DNA of 64,000 nt. Origin: an uncultured Faecalibacterium sp. (GTDB lineage: Bacteria > Bacillota > Clostridia > Oscillospirales > Ruminococcaceae). The notes beneath the pieces were generated by a model. That model did not search any database, was not told where the DNA came from, and saw only the letters and a list, made by a program, of their open reading frames with translations. The translations under genes were made by a program, and so were the position numbers. Positions 25,981 through 34,734 of the stretch are shown here, in pieces; positions within the stretch are counted from its first letter, which is position 1, and each line of letters begins with the position of its first letter. Where the stretch lies: contig CAKTEF010000005.1 in the NCBI GenBank assembly GCA_934547065.1, forward strand, positions 29,957 through 93,956, read 5' to 3'.

Positions 25981-26993
25981 GCGGCACCCTCCTTGCTGCG
26001 GCGGATCAGCAGCCCGATGACCACCGGTGCCCCGAACACGGCTGTGACCGCGCTGATGGAAAGCTCTGTGGGGGCAAACAGGCTGCGGGCCAGCAGGTCA
26101 CACAGCAGACAGAACGCTGCCCCGCCCAGGCAGCACCCCGGCAGGACCACCAGCGGCTTTGCACTGCCCAACAGCTGCTTGACCAGGTGGGGGACTGCGA
26201 TGCCCACAAAGGAGATGGGCCCCGCAAAGGCGGTGACGCAGGCCGCCAGCAGGCTGGAAAGAAGCACCAGCAGGCGGGAAAAGCGCCGGACGTTGATGCC
26301 CACGCTCTGGGCATAGGCTTCGCCCATCTGGTAGGCGGCCATGGGTTTGGAAAGGCAGAATGCCGCCGCCAGTGCAGGCAGCACCACGCAGGCCGCCGCC
26401 CGCACGTTGCCCCAGGTCATGCCGGAAAAGCTGCCCTGGGACCAGTTGTGCAGGTTGACGATGTTCGAATCCTGCGCAAAGGCGACCACAAATTCCGTGA
26501 TGGCGGAGCAGATGTAGCCGATCATGATGCCGCAGATGACCAGAATGCTCATCCGCTGCACCCGGCGGGCCACCGCCAGCACAAAGGCCATGGCGGCCAT
26601 GGCCCCCGCAAAGGCGGCCAGGATCAGGGTGAGCGAGCCGGTGAGCAGCCCCCGGTTCAAAAACACGACCATGACCAGCGCCACCGCCAGCTTGGCTCCG
26701 CTGGAAATGCCCATGACGAAGGGGCCCGCGATGGGGTTTGCAAAAAAGGTCTGGAGCAGGTAGCCCGCAGCCGAAAGCGCTGCCCCCAGCAGCACCACCA
26801 TCACGGCACGGGGCAGCCGCAGCTGCGTAATGATGCCCACGCTCAGGGCATCCTGCCCGCGGCCGCTCAGGGCGGCCAGCACGGCCCGGGGGGTCAGGCT
26901 GACGCTGCCCCAGAACAGGTTGGCGGCAAACAAAAGCCCCAGCGCAAGGATCAGGATGCCGTAAGAAAGGACAAGGCGTTTTTGGCTGGTCAT
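25977..26993 (-). CDS. btuC: BtuC/FecCD-family ABC transporter permease
   Basis: 338 residues, very hydrophobic, with about nine or ten membrane helices. FecCD-family motifs: LRLPRAVMVVLLGAALSAAGYLLQ, NPIAGPFVMGISSGA, a GSFSGMTW segment, and AFAGPISFVGIAVPHLV near the ATPase-contact loop. It lies between the binding lipoprotein and the ATPase gene, so it probably imports a corrinoid; siderophore or heme import is possible by sequence but less likely in this operon. Confidence 0.88.
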   Translation of the reverse strand: MTSQKRLVLSYGILILALGLLFAANLFWGSVSLTPRAVLAALSGRGQDALSVGIITQLRLPRAVMVVLLGAALSAAGYLLQTFFANPIAGPFVMGISSGAKLAVALVMVVFLNRGLLTGSLTLILAAFAGAMAAMAFVLAVARRVQRMSILVICGIMIGYICSAITEFVVAFAQDSNIVNLHNWSQGSFSGMTWGNVRAAACVVLPALAAAFCLSKPMAAYQMGEAYAQSVGINVRRFSRLLVLLSSLLAACVTAFAGPISFVGIAVPHLVKQLLGSAKPLVVLPGCCLGGAAFCLLCDLLARSLFAPTELSISAVTAVFGAPVVIGLLIRRSKEGAA

Positions 26994-27003
26994 AGGCGGC
27001 TCC

Positions 27004-28146
27004 TCAGGATAGTTTGGTCAAAAACCGGAAGCCGGCTTCGTCCGGCTGCGTCTGGGTGAACAGAGCGTGCAGCTCCAGCATGAAATCGGCCAGCGCCATG
27101 CTCTGCTGGAAAAAGCCCTGGGCGACACACCACACGTCCCCGGACTGCATAGCCTTGAAATCGGCCAGCAGCGGGCACTTGGCCAGCAGCTCCTGCCGGG
27201 TGGAGACGGCCCCCTCGATGGTGCTGTTGTAGAGGAGCACATCGGCATCTTTGGCCCCGGCGTAAAAATCCTCCAGTGGCAGGTTCATGGTGGAAAGGTT
27301 ATTGCCGCTGTCGGTCAGATCGGCAAAAACATAGCTGCCGCCTGCCAGCTCGATCATCTGGGCGATGTAGTCGCCGCCCTTGCGCACGTTGGCTAAGTGG
27401 TTTGCCGTGATGGAAAAGAACGCACAGGTCCTGCCGGTGGGCTGCTGGTCCAGCAGGGGGGCAATGCGCTCCACCTGCTGGGTGAACAGCTGCTCGGCCA
27501 GGGGTTCCTTGCCCAGCAGGATGCCCCAGAACTTGATCCACTCCATCCGGGCCAGGGGGCCGCTCTCGTAGCTGGAACGCTCCACGATCACCGGGATGCC
27601 GAACCGTTCCAGCTGCTCCTTGACCTCCGGGGTGTGCAGGATCATCGTGTTCTCAATGGCAAGGCCGCAGTCCGCGTTCAGGATCTGCTCGTAGTCCGGG
27701 GCACTGTATTTGCCCGCGTAGGCGATCTGCCCGTTTTCCATGGCGGTTTTCGCCTGCGGCAGATCCCAGCCCTCGGCCCGCGTGCCGGAAAGGCGGATGC
27801 TGTCCAGTGCGTCCAGATGCACGAACAGATCCATCACCGAGGTCGAGACAAGGTAGAGGTTCCCGACCGGCTGGCGCAGCGGGGTGATGTCCGCAGAAAG
27901 GCCGACGGGCTGGGCGGCATCGGCGGGCAGCACAAGGAATTTCTGGCCCGAATCCGGGATGGTCAGCAGGGTATAGCCGCCCTCGCAGCAGTCGGCGGTG
28001 AACTGCCGGGCATAGTCCAGCGGATAGGCGTGGTCCGGCACAAGCTCGTCGGTGCTGGCGGGGGCAGTCTCGGCGGCCGAGCAGCCCGCCAGAGTCAGCG
28101 CGGTAAGAGGCAGGGCTTTTAAGAATTGATGTCTTGTCAGTTTCAT
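27004..28146 (-). CDS. btuF: ABC transporter substrate-binding lipoprotein, BtuF/FecB-like
   Basis: 380 residues from the ATG at 28146. Signal peptide with lipobox LTLAGC, lipidated Cys22. The remainder has the two-lobe helical-backbone plan of BtuF/FhuD proteins: SVMDLFVHLDALDSIRLSGT, a central helix, then GGSYVFADLTDSG and a final ALADFMLELHALF helix. The gap to btuC is 10 bases. No strong Shine-Dalgarno is visible; a CTGAGAGGG repeat end lies about 20 bases upstream. The substrate is inferred to be a corrinoid from the operon. Confidence 0.85.
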   Translation of the reverse strand: MKLTRHQFLKALPLTALTLAGCSAAETAPASTDELVPDHAYPLDYARQFTADCCEGGYTLLTIPDSGQKFLVLPADAAQPVGLSADITPLRQPVGNLYLVSTSVMDLFVHLDALDSIRLSGTRAEGWDLPQAKTAMENGQIAYAGKYSAPDYEQILNADCGLAIENTMILHTPEVKEQLERFGIPVIVERSSYESGPLARMEWIKFWGILLGKEPLAEQLFTQQVERIAPLLDQQPTGRTCAFFSITANHLANVRKGGDYIAQMIELAGGSYVFADLTDSGNNLSTMNLPLEDFYAGAKDADVLLYNSTIEGAVSTRQELLAKCPLLADFKAMQSGDVWCVAQGFFQQSMALADFMLELHALFTQTQPDEAGFRFLTKLS

Positions 28147-28200
28147 GGTAATTGTCAGCGGGTTAACCCTCTCAGGCACTTTTGGCAAAACCCGAAAAGA

Positions 28201-29064
28201 TCAGTTCAAGGTAAAGGTCAGGGTGTACTCGATCTCGTGGGGGGTGCTCATGGCCACGGTGTCGGCGGTCACGGCCAGGGGCGTGCCCAGGGCGGCCACG
28301 GGAATCTCAAAGGTGGAGTTGCCCTCGGTGTTGGTGGGCAGATATTTCTCACCGTCCACGATCATGTAGTCGTAGTTGGGGCTGCTCCAGACGATGGCAG
28401 CCGTCATCTTGCCGTCGGCCACGGTCAGGGCCGCCGGGCTTTCCACGGTGGCGCGGCCAGAGCCGCCCTCCAGCACAACGCTTGCGGTGTATTCGCCGTC
28501 GGCCGGGGTCTCGGCGGCATCGTCCGCCTTGGGCTGGGCGTTGCGCACGCTCACGGTGTGGTCGTACCACTTGCCCTTGGTGCCCAGGATGGCCAGCTGG
28601 AAGTCCTCGTCCACCGCAGCCACAGGAATGTCGTAGCCGTACACCTCGTCGCTGGTGCCGTCGGAATAGGTCACGGTGTCGGTGGTGGGCAGCAGCCAGT
28701 CGGTCTTGTGGTCCTCGGCATCGGCGGCCATGCCGACGTACAGGTTGACAATCTTTTTGGAAGCCAGACTGACGTGGAATGTCATCTGACCGTTTTCCAC
28801 GGTCAGGGTGCCCAGGCCGTTGCAGGCTTCGTTGGCGTGGAACATACTGCTGTCGGTGTCAAACGCGGCGGTGTACACGCCGTCCGGCAGGGAAGCCGTG
28901 CTCTCGGCGGCAGCTTCAGAAGCCGCAGCGGAAGAAACCACGGAGGAAGAAACCGCGCCGGAAGCGGCAGAACCTGCCGCGCCGGACGAAGCACCGCACC
29001 CGGCCAGGGAAGCGGCCAGCAGGGCAGAGACGATGGAAAGAGAAACAAACTGTTTGCAGCGCAT
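28201..29064 (-). CDS. Lipoprotein with two related beta-rich domains, B12-operon associated
   Basis: 287 residues. Signal peptide with lipobox SLAGC (Cys23), then a Ser/Ala-rich tether to about residue 58. Two similar segments follow: LPDGVYTAAF...LTVENGQMTFHVSLAS near 59-105 and PADGEYTASV...LTVADGKMTAAIVW near 190-230, the second followed by YDYMIVDGEKY. The DG-x-YT start and 'T-V-x-x-G-x-M' strand suggest NEAT-like or other metal/tetrapyrrole-binding beta sandwiches. Encoded between cbiK and btuF, it may hand cobalt or corrinoid to the uptake system. Function is inference; I do not recognise a named family with certainty. Confidence 0.6.
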   Translation of the reverse strand: MRCKQFVSLSIVSALLAASLAGCGASSGAAGSAASGAVSSSVVSSAAASEAAAESTASLPDGVYTAAFDTDSSMFHANEACNGLGTLTVENGQMTFHVSLASKKIVNLYVGMAADAEDHKTDWLLPTTDTVTYSDGTSDEVYGYDIPVAAVDEDFQLAILGTKGKWYDHTVSVRNAQPKADDAAETPADGEYTASVVLEGGSGRATVESPAALTVADGKMTAAIVWSSPNYDYMIVDGEKYLPTNTEGNSTFEIPVAALGTPLAVTADTVAMSTPHEIEYTLTFTLN

Positions 29065-29220
29065 AGATCAAATACCTCAGAATTAAATTTTGTTGTAGCA
29101 GTTTGCGTTTTTAATGCACAAGCAACATCCGCAAACTGCATATCGCAAATATGCCGTTTCGATAGGCACTATTTTTGAAAATTGCGATAAAACGAACGAA
29201 AGAGGGCGGAAACTGCCCGG

Positions 29221-29291
29221 CGGGCGGGCCGCTCCTCACGCGGGGAGGCCCGCCATGAAAAATGCCCGAAAAGATCTCTCCCTTCGGGCAT
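29221..29291 (-). terminator. Tandem stem-loops after cbiK, the first terminator-like
   Basis: On the minus strand the stem ATGCCCGAA...TTCGGGCAT (29291-29262) is followed by T-rich sequence (29261-29258). A second GC-rich stem lies at 29254-29221. They separate cbiK from the downstream lipoprotein and probably reduce readthrough, so cbiK may be expressed above the rest of the operon. Confidence 0.65.
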
Positions 29292-29306
29292 CGGGTATGC
29301 GGAAGA

Positions 29307-30548
29307 TCAGCCGTTCAGGGAATCCAGGGCGGCCTTGGTGTGGTCAATGTACAGCTGCTGGATGTCCTTGATCTCGCCCAGACCGGCGATCTGGCAGTCC
29401 ACAGACGCAAAGGCACCGGCAGCCTTGAACTGGCTCAGCCAGGAGTCCTCGTCCTCACCGGCCATATCGTTGTTGGCGTGGTCACCGGCAACGACCATCA
29501 GGGGCCGCAGGATCACCTTGGTGTAACCGGCGGCCTTGACAGCCTCGATCACGTTCTCGCAGGCGGTCTCCTCCGGCTCGCCCTCCACGGTGCCAATGAA
29601 CACATTGTCATAGCCCAGGGTCTGCATGGTGGTCTGCATCTGGCTGTAACTCACCTTTGCGGTGTGGGACGTGCCGTGGCCCATAAAGACGAATGCGGTC
29701 TTGTCGGCGGCGGCATCGTCCAGGCTTGCATAACCGGCATCTTTCACAGCAGCGGCGGTGATGGCCTTGGCGACTGCTTCCTTATCGGAGTTGATTGCGG
29801 CTGCGTCGGCACCGACCTCGCCCAGCAGGGGCTGGGCCACGGCCACGCTCTCGAACTTGTCACGGTAGTTGTCCACCATCTCCATCATTTCGTCGTACTC
29901 GGCACCGTGCATCAGGTGGGTGGGCTGGACGATCAGGTTCTTCACGCCGTTTGCCACAGCGCGGTCCATGGCCTGCTGCATGTTGTCGATCTTCTCGCCG
30001 TCACGGGCCTGGACATGGTTAATGATGATCTGTGCGGTGAATGCACGGCGCACGGACCAATCCGGATAAGCCTCCTGCAGGGCATCCTCGATGCCCTTGA
30101 TGTCCGCCGCGCGGCTGTCGTTGAACGAAGTGCCGAAGCTGACCACCAGCAGCTCGTTGTCGCCGATGCTGTCCTGGTTGCGGGGGTCATCCTTGGAGGC
30201 ATCGCCGGTGTCGCGGCCAAAGTAGTCGGGATCGGCTTCCTCGCCCTCGACCAGCTCTTTCTGGGCATCGGTCAGGGCATCCCAGGCAGCCTTTGCGGCC
30301 TCGCACTGGGCATCGGTGTCGTCGGTGCGTTCCTGGACATAGATCGCGTCGATCAGGTCTGCAACATTCTGAGCGGCCAACTTGTCCGCCTCCTCACCGG
30401 AAACCTCGCTGCTGGCGGCAGAAGCGGATTCTGCCGTGCCGGAAGCAGCGGTGCTGGATGCGGCCCCGCCGCAGCCGGTGAGAACACCGGCGCAAAGGGC
30501 CAGGGCAGTCAGGGCGGCTGCCGTCTTGTGGATGGTGCGTTTTCTCAT
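29307..30548 (-). CDS. cbiK: Exported lipoprotein sirohydrochlorin cobaltochelatase CbiK
   Basis: 413 residues. Signal peptide with lipobox VLTGC (Cys26), a Ser/Ala tether and an acidic helical segment to about residue 130, then a CbiK chelatase domain: LLVVSFGTSFNDSR, QPTHLMHGAEYDEM with metal-binding His, MGHGTSH, FIGTVEGEP and LRPLMVVAGDHANND. CbiK inserts cobalt into sirohydrochlorin; most are cytoplasmic, but exported forms are known in Desulfovibrio. Here it would sit outside the membrane, so it may serve metal or tetrapyrrole uptake rather than de novo synthesis. It is the first gene after the B12 riboswitch. Confidence 0.9.
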   Translation of the reverse strand: MRKRTIHKTAAALTALALCAGVLTGCGGAASSTAASGTAESASAASSEVSGEEADKLAAQNVADLIDAIYVQERTDDTDAQCEAAKAAWDALTDAQKELVEGEEADPDYFGRDTGDASKDDPRNQDSIGDNELLVVSFGTSFNDSRAADIKGIEDALQEAYPDWSVRRAFTAQIIINHVQARDGEKIDNMQQAMDRAVANGVKNLIVQPTHLMHGAEYDEMMEMVDNYRDKFESVAVAQPLLGEVGADAAAINSDKEAVAKAITAAAVKDAGYASLDDAAADKTAFVFMGHGTSHTAKVSYSQMQTTMQTLGYDNVFIGTVEGEPEETACENVIEAVKAAGYTKVILRPLMVVAGDHANNDMAGEDEDSWLSQFKAAGAFASVDCQIAGLGEIKDIQQLYIDHTKAALDSLNG

Positions 30549-30654
30549 GGTGTCTTTTCCTTTCCTGTTGAAAAAGTGTTTGTGTGGAACCAAGCAGAGG
30601 GGTACAGGAAAGAGAACCCGAAAAAAACAAAGGGTCCTTTTGCTTGCGGGAAGG

Positions 30655-30690
30655 CAAAACAAAAAGACCCGGATTTTTTAGCGGGCTTTT
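30655..30690 (-). terminator. Probable riboswitch-controlled terminator before cbiK
   Basis: Minus-strand stem AAAGCCCG / CGGG-T-CTTT with one bulge, followed by TTTTGTTTTG. It lies between the B12 aptamer and the cbiK start. A nearby TTGGTAC / GTACCAA pair (about 30735 and 30695) could form an alternative fold. Folding prediction would be needed to prove the switch. Confidence 0.5.
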
Positions 30691-30732
30691 TGGTACAACC
30701 AATTCCTCGTGATCTGGGGCACAAAGCCCCCG

Positions 30733-30930
30733 TACCAACGGCAGGCAGGTCTCCTGGCTGAAAGATCGCCGCCCACAGCCGCCTTCCCGGAACATGCATT
30801 CCAGTGACCGGTGCGGATGCACCCTGGCCGTGAACTCCCTTATCACAGTGACGAGATCGTGCGGGATTTCCACCCGCTTCCCTTTTAACGCCCCTGCCGC
30901 CCTGAGAGCGGGCAAAGGCGCACCTGCTGT
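30733..30930 (-). promoter_or_regulatory. Cobalamin (AdoCbl) riboswitch
   Basis: Read on the minus strand, the core segments of the class appear in order: AAAAGGGAAGCGGGTG, AAATCCCGCACGATC, TCACTGTGA, CCGGGAAGGC, and the closing GCCAGGAGACCTGCC. The leader continues about 180 nt to cbiK. Such aptamers bind adenosylcobalamin and shut off B12 synthesis and uptake genes. It should control the whole 20-kb operon downstream. Confidence 0.93.
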
Positions 30931-30950
30931 TTTCTGTTCAGTTCGCAGAA

Positions 30951-30979
30951 ATTATAGCACACAGGGGCGAAAAAGGCAA
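30951..30979 (-). promoter_or_regulatory. Sigma-A promoter of the cobalamin operon
   Basis: TTGCCT at 30979-30974, a 17-base spacer, then consensus TATAAT at 30956-30951 preceded by TGTGTGC. Transcription would begin near 30944, just before the riboswitch. Confidence 0.85.
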
Positions 30980-31008
30980 GAAATCCGGCTGCGCCAAAGG
31001 AAACAAAA

Positions 31009-31044
31009 ATGCCCGGAACAGGGCAGAAGCACCGTTCCGGGCAT
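31009..31044 (-). terminator. Terminator of the patatin-like gene
   Basis: A perfect 11-bp stem (31044-31034 with 31019-31009) followed by T-rich sequence on the minus strand, 40 bases past the patatin-like stop. It insulates the B12 promoter from upstream transcription. Confidence 0.85.
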
Positions 31045-31083
31045 CCGACTATATAAATAAGTAAGGAGTAGGGACAAGCTGCA

Positions 31084-31953
31084 TCAGGCTTCCGGTTCCG
31101 CTTTGGCCTGCTCCAGGAAGCTGCGGATCTTGTCGATCTGGATCTGAGCCACGGCCCGGCCCGTCTCATAAACGCGGCGCAGCTCGGCGGGATCGCGCTC
31201 CATGGCACCGATCTCCAGCGGGATGGGCGGGCGGATGACGTAAGCCGTCCCGGCCTGCTCCAGCATGGAAACATAGTCCACCGTCTCGTTGTAGCGCTCG
31301 TGGCGGTCGGCCACAGCCTCCACAAAGGCGGGGTAGCGCAGATACCGTGCCCGGATGACGGGCAGCATGGGGTTTTTCTTTTTGACAAAGCCCTTGGGCT
31401 GGGTCAGCACGATCAGATTGCGCTTGTAGCCGATGGACTCAAAGAAGCGGACCGGGATGGAATCGGCCACGCCGCCGTCCAGCAGGCCGTAATGCCCGAT
31501 GTTGACGATTTTAGCCGCCAGCGGCATGGAGGCCGAAGCTTCCATCCAGCGCACATCCTCGGCATTGCCGGTACGGCATTTGTGGTAGATAGGGCCGCCG
31601 GTGCGCACATCGGTACAAACCACAAAGAAATCCATGGGCGAAGCGGCAAAGGCGGCTTCGTTGAACGGATCCAGCTTTTCCGGCACTTCGTGATAGCAGA
31701 ACTGCTCGCTGTACAGGTTGCCGGTGCGCAGCAGGTTCTTGAAGCTGGCATAGCGCTTGTCGTTGCAATAGGTGGTGTTGTAGCGGATGGTCCGCCCGAT
31801 CTGATGGGACTTGAAGTTGCAGCCGAACACGGCACCGGCCGAAACGCCGATGGTGCCGTCCACGGTCAGCCCCTGCTCCATCAGGACATCCAGAACGCCT
31901 GCGGTGAACATGCCCCGCATGGCACCGCCTTCCAAGACCAAACCTGTTTTCAT
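31084..31953 (-). CDS. Patatin-like phospholipase family protein
   Basis: 289 residues from the ATG at 31953, with AAGGAGAAG upstream. Patatin-type serine hydrolase signatures: oxyanion-hole LVLEGGAMRGMFTAGVLD, nucleophile elbow GVSAGA, and the catalytic Asp in LLDGGVADSIP. No signal peptide or membrane helix, so it is cytosolic, and resembles bacterial YjjU/RssA-type patatins. The lipid substrate cannot be told from sequence. Monocistronic, with its own promoter and terminator. Confidence 0.88.
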   Translation of the reverse strand: MKTGLVLEGGAMRGMFTAGVLDVLMEQGLTVDGTIGVSAGAVFGCNFKSHQIGRTIRYNTTYCNDKRYASFKNLLRTGNLYSEQFCYHEVPEKLDPFNEAAFAASPMDFFVVCTDVRTGGPIYHKCRTGNAEDVRWMEASASMPLAAKIVNIGHYGLLDGGVADSIPVRFFESIGYKRNLIVLTQPKGFVKKKNPMLPVIRARYLRYPAFVEAVADRHERYNETVDYVSMLEQAGTAYVIRPPIPLEIGAMERDPAELRRVYETGRAVAQIQIDKIRSFLEQAKAEPEA

Positions 31954-32060
31954 ACGGGTACTTCTCCTTTTTGTCAGACGTGTGCAGCTGCACACAGGGA
32001 GCCGGGACGCTCTCCTCTGCGCCCGGACAGAGCCCCGGCAGGGCCGGAGCCGTTGCTTTC

Positions 32061-32088
32061 AGTATACTCGGATTTTGCCGAAAAACAA
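32061..32088 (-). promoter_or_regulatory. Promoter of the patatin-like gene
   Basis: TTGTTT at 32088-32083, a 16-base spacer and TATACT at 32066-32061 on the minus strand. It is divergent from the xpt promoter. Confidence 0.55.
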
Positions 32089-32110
32089 GAGAGAAAATGC
32101 CGAAAAGGCC

Positions 32111-32140
32111 TTGAAAACAGGGGGGTGAATCCGGTATACT
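32111..32140 (+). promoter_or_regulatory. Sigma-A promoter of xpt
   Basis: TTGAAA at 32111-32116, an 18-base spacer and TATACT at 32135-32140. Only about 40 bases separate the start point from the xpt ATG, leaving no room for a purine riboswitch. Confidence 0.7.
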
Positions 32141-32185
32141 AGGTAAAATCAAAATGCTGGATCAAAGCTTGGAGGATGACATACC

Positions 32186-32779
32186 ATGAAACTGCTGGAA
32201 GATCGGATTCGCAAAGACGGTATCGTGCGCGAGGGCAATGTGCTCAAGGTGGACAGCTTTATCAACCACCAGATGGATATCCCGCTGTTCCGTGAGATGG
32301 CGCGGGAGTGGAAACGCCTGTTTGACGGCAAGCCGATCAACAAGGTGCTGACCATCGAAGCCAGCGGCATCGGCATTGCGGCCGTGGTGGCCAGCGAGTT
32401 CAATGTCCCGGTGGTGTTTGCCAAAAAGTCCATGAGCATCAACCTGGACTACGACAACTACGAGACGAAGATCCAGTCGTTTACCCACAAAAAAGTGTAC
32501 AATGTCATCGTTTCCAAAAAGTTCCTCACGCCGGAGGACCATGTCCTGATCATCGACGATTTCCTGGCCAACGGCTGCGCCCTGATGGGCCTGCTGGACC
32601 TGGCCAAGGAGGCCGGTGCCACGGTGGAGGGCATCGGCATCGCGGTGGAAAAGGGGTTCCAGCAGGGCGGCGAGCTGATCCGCAGCAAGGGCATCCAGCT
32701 GGAGAGCCTTGCCATCGTGGACTCCATGGACAGCGCCACCGGTGAGATCACATTCCGTGAGCAGCCGCATCAGAACTAA
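32186..32779 (+). CDS. xpt: Xanthine phosphoribosyltransferase
   Basis: 197 residues, the usual length. It converts xanthine and PRPP to XMP in purine salvage. Motifs: N-terminal [34 protein letters not shown], and the PRPP-binding loop [16 protein letters not shown] lies 12 bases before the ATG. It stands alone between a promoter and a terminator, without the pbuX permease often linked to it. Confidence 0.95.
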   Translation: MKLLEDRIRKDGIVREGNVLKVDSFINHQMDIPLFREMAREWKRLFDGKPINKVLTIEASGIGIAAVVASEFNVPVVFAKKSMSINLDYDNYETKIQSFTHKKVYNVIVSKKFLTPEDHVLIIDDFLANGCALMGLLDLAKEAGATVEGIGIAVEKGFQQGGELIRSKGIQLESLAIVDSMDSATGEITFREQPHQN

Positions 32780-32792
32780 AACAGGAAGATCA

Positions 32793-32816
32793 GGACCGCT
32801 TCGGCGGTCCTTTTTT
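32793..32816 (+). terminator. Terminator of xpt
   Basis: A 7-bp GGACCGC stem with a TTCG tetraloop followed by six T, 14 bases past the xpt stop. Confidence 0.92.
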
Positions 32817-32821
32817 ATTGC

Positions 32822-34687
32822 TCAGGCTCCGTCAAAGCTGTCGCCGTCGGCAGGCAGCTCGGCAGCGGTGGCTGCGGCGGGAGCGGGGGTGGAGGTGCGG
32901 GGCACGCCCCGGTAGACCAGGGTCTGTTCCAGCACCTCGGCGCAGACGGGGGCCGAAAGGCTGCCGCCGGCCGTGGTCCAGCTGTGAGGCTCATCCAGGC
33001 AGACAAGGCAGAGGAACTGCGGCGCGTCGATGGGGGCCACCGCCACAAAGCTGGCGATGCGGGCTTTTTCGTCGGCGCTGTCCAGCTTCTGGCTGGTGCC
33101 GCTCTTGCCGCCCACCCGGTAGCCTGTGATCCGGGCGTTGCGGCCGCCGCCGTACAGCACGACGGCTTCCATCATCTCCCGCATGGTCTGACTGGTTTCT
33201 TCTTTCAGCACCCGGCGCTTGCACACGGGGTCGATGTGCTCGATCACGCTGCCGTCCGGAGCCAGGATGTCGGAGACAAGGTAGGGCTGCATCAGGTTTC
33301 CGCCGTTGACCACCGCGCAGATGGCGGCGGCCATTTCCAGGTAGGAGACCTTGCTGCTCTGCCCGAACGCGCAGGAGGCCAGCTCCACCGGGCCCATCCG
33401 GTCGGCGGTGTAGTACAGGCTCTTTCTGGGTTCGGCGGGCAGATCGATCCCGGTGGGCTCCCGCAGGCCGAACGCGGCAAAGTAATCGCAGAATGCTTCC
33501 CTGCCAAGCCTTGCCCCGATCTGGATGAAGCTCTGGTTGCAGGAGTTTTCCAGTGCCTGGGTCACGGTCTGGGCTCCGTGGCGCTTGTGATTGGCACAGT
33601 GGAACCGCGTGCCCGCCACCGAGAGCGACTCGCCGCAGTAAAAGCTGGAATGTTTGGTAATGGCCCCGGCATCCAGAGCCGCCGCGCAGGTGATGAGCTT
33701 GAACACGCTGCCCGGTTCGTACAGGTCGCTGACCACTTTGTTCCGCCACTGGGTCTGCTGGGCCAGCTGAAGGGCCGCGGCCCGCTCGGAGCCGGTCAGG
33801 GCTTCCACGGCGTTCCGGACGGCGGCATCGGCCAGCACGCGGGGCTGGTTCGGGTCGTAGGAGGGGGTGGTGGACATGGCCAGCACGGCCCCGGTGTTCA
33901 CGTCCATCACAAGGCCCACGGCCCGCGCGGCCACATGATGTTCCTTGACGGCATAGGCCAGTGCGTTTTCCAGATAGTGCTGGATGTTGGTGTCGATGGT
34001 CAGCCGCAGGCCGTCGCCCTCCGTGGGGAAGCGCTCGGTCTCGTAGCTCTGTTCCAGCGTGTAGCCCCAGGCGTTCACAGCGGTGAGCACCACGCCGTTC
34101 TCGCCGGTGAGCAGGTCGTCGTACCGCAGTTCCAGCCCGGCCACCCCGGCGTTGTCCACATTGGTGAACCCCAGCACCGAGGCCAGGAATTCGCCCTGCG
34201 GATACCAGCGTTTGGAGTCCTGGTTGATGCGGATGCCGGTGATGCCGTTGGCCTCGCAGAAATCGCGCACCCTGTCGGCGGTATCACGGTCCACCCGGTA
34301 GCGCAGCAGGCAGTCGTTGGAGGTGCGGACGCTGAATTTTTCCAGCAGAGCGGCGGCATCCAGGCCCAGGATCTCGGCCAGGCCCTGGGCGGCCAGAGCA
34401 AGTTTTTCCTCCGGCATCTCGCGCGGGGCGGCCCGCAGGGTCCAGCAGCTGCTGTTGGCGGCCAGCAGCAGGCCGTCGGCGCTGAAGATCCGCCCCCGGT
34501 CGGCCGGGACCACGGTATCCCGCAGCTGCTGGCCCAGTGCCCGTTCGGTGTACCAGCTGCCGGCTTTGAGCTGTAAATAGAACAGCCGCGCCGTCAGCCC
34601 AAAGCAGACCGCACACAGCAGCACCGCCACCAGCCGCGCCCGGCGGCGGAACGCCCGCTGGGGCAGCGTGCGGAGAAGTTCGGACAT
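32822..34687 (-). CDS. Class B penicillin-binding protein (SpoVD/PBP2/FtsI-like transpeptidase)
   Basis: 621 residues. One N-terminal membrane anchor (LVAVLLCAVCFGLTARLFYLQL), a PBP dimerisation domain from ~50 starting at PADRGRIFSADG, and a transpeptidase domain with all three motifs: SxxK in EPGSVFK near 326, SxN in NSCNQ near 382, KSGT near 531. It cross-links septal peptidoglycan with an SEDS partner; ftsW lies next to it in the opposite direction. It lacks the C-terminal PASTA repeats of many SpoVD proteins and ends in an Ala/Pro-rich tail. Vegetative FtsI versus sporulation SpoVD cannot be decided. Confidence 0.92.
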   Translation of the reverse strand: MSELLRTLPQRAFRRRARLVAVLLCAVCFGLTARLFYLQLKAGSWYTERALGQQLRDTVVPADRGRIFSADGLLLAANSSCWTLRAAPREMPEEKLALAAQGLAEILGLDAAALLEKFSVRTSNDCLLRYRVDRDTADRVRDFCEANGITGIRINQDSKRWYPQGEFLASVLGFTNVDNAGVAGLELRYDDLLTGENGVVLTAVNAWGYTLEQSYETERFPTEGDGLRLTIDTNIQHYLENALAYAVKEHHVAARAVGLVMDVNTGAVLAMSTTPSYDPNQPRVLADAAVRNAVEALTGSERAAALQLAQQTQWRNKVVSDLYEPGSVFKLITCAAALDAGAITKHSSFYCGESLSVAGTRFHCANHKRHGAQTVTQALENSCNQSFIQIGARLGREAFCDYFAAFGLREPTGIDLPAEPRKSLYYTADRMGPVELASCAFGQSSKVSYLEMAAAICAVVNGGNLMQPYLVSDILAPDGSVIEHIDPVCKRRVLKEETSQTMREMMEAVVLYGGGRNARITGYRVGGKSGTSQKLDSADEKARIASFVAVAPIDAPQFLCLVCLDEPHSWTTAGGSLSAPVCAEVLEQTLVYRGVPRTSTPAPAAATAAELPADGDSFDGA

Positions 34688-34734
34688 GGGATCACCTCTT
34701 TTATGGCGGGATTGCCCTCTCTGTCAACGGCATG

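Noticed and set aside
32141..32185. Purine riboswitch before xpt
   Set aside because: Only about 45 bases separate the promoter from the gene and no aptamer motifs are seen.
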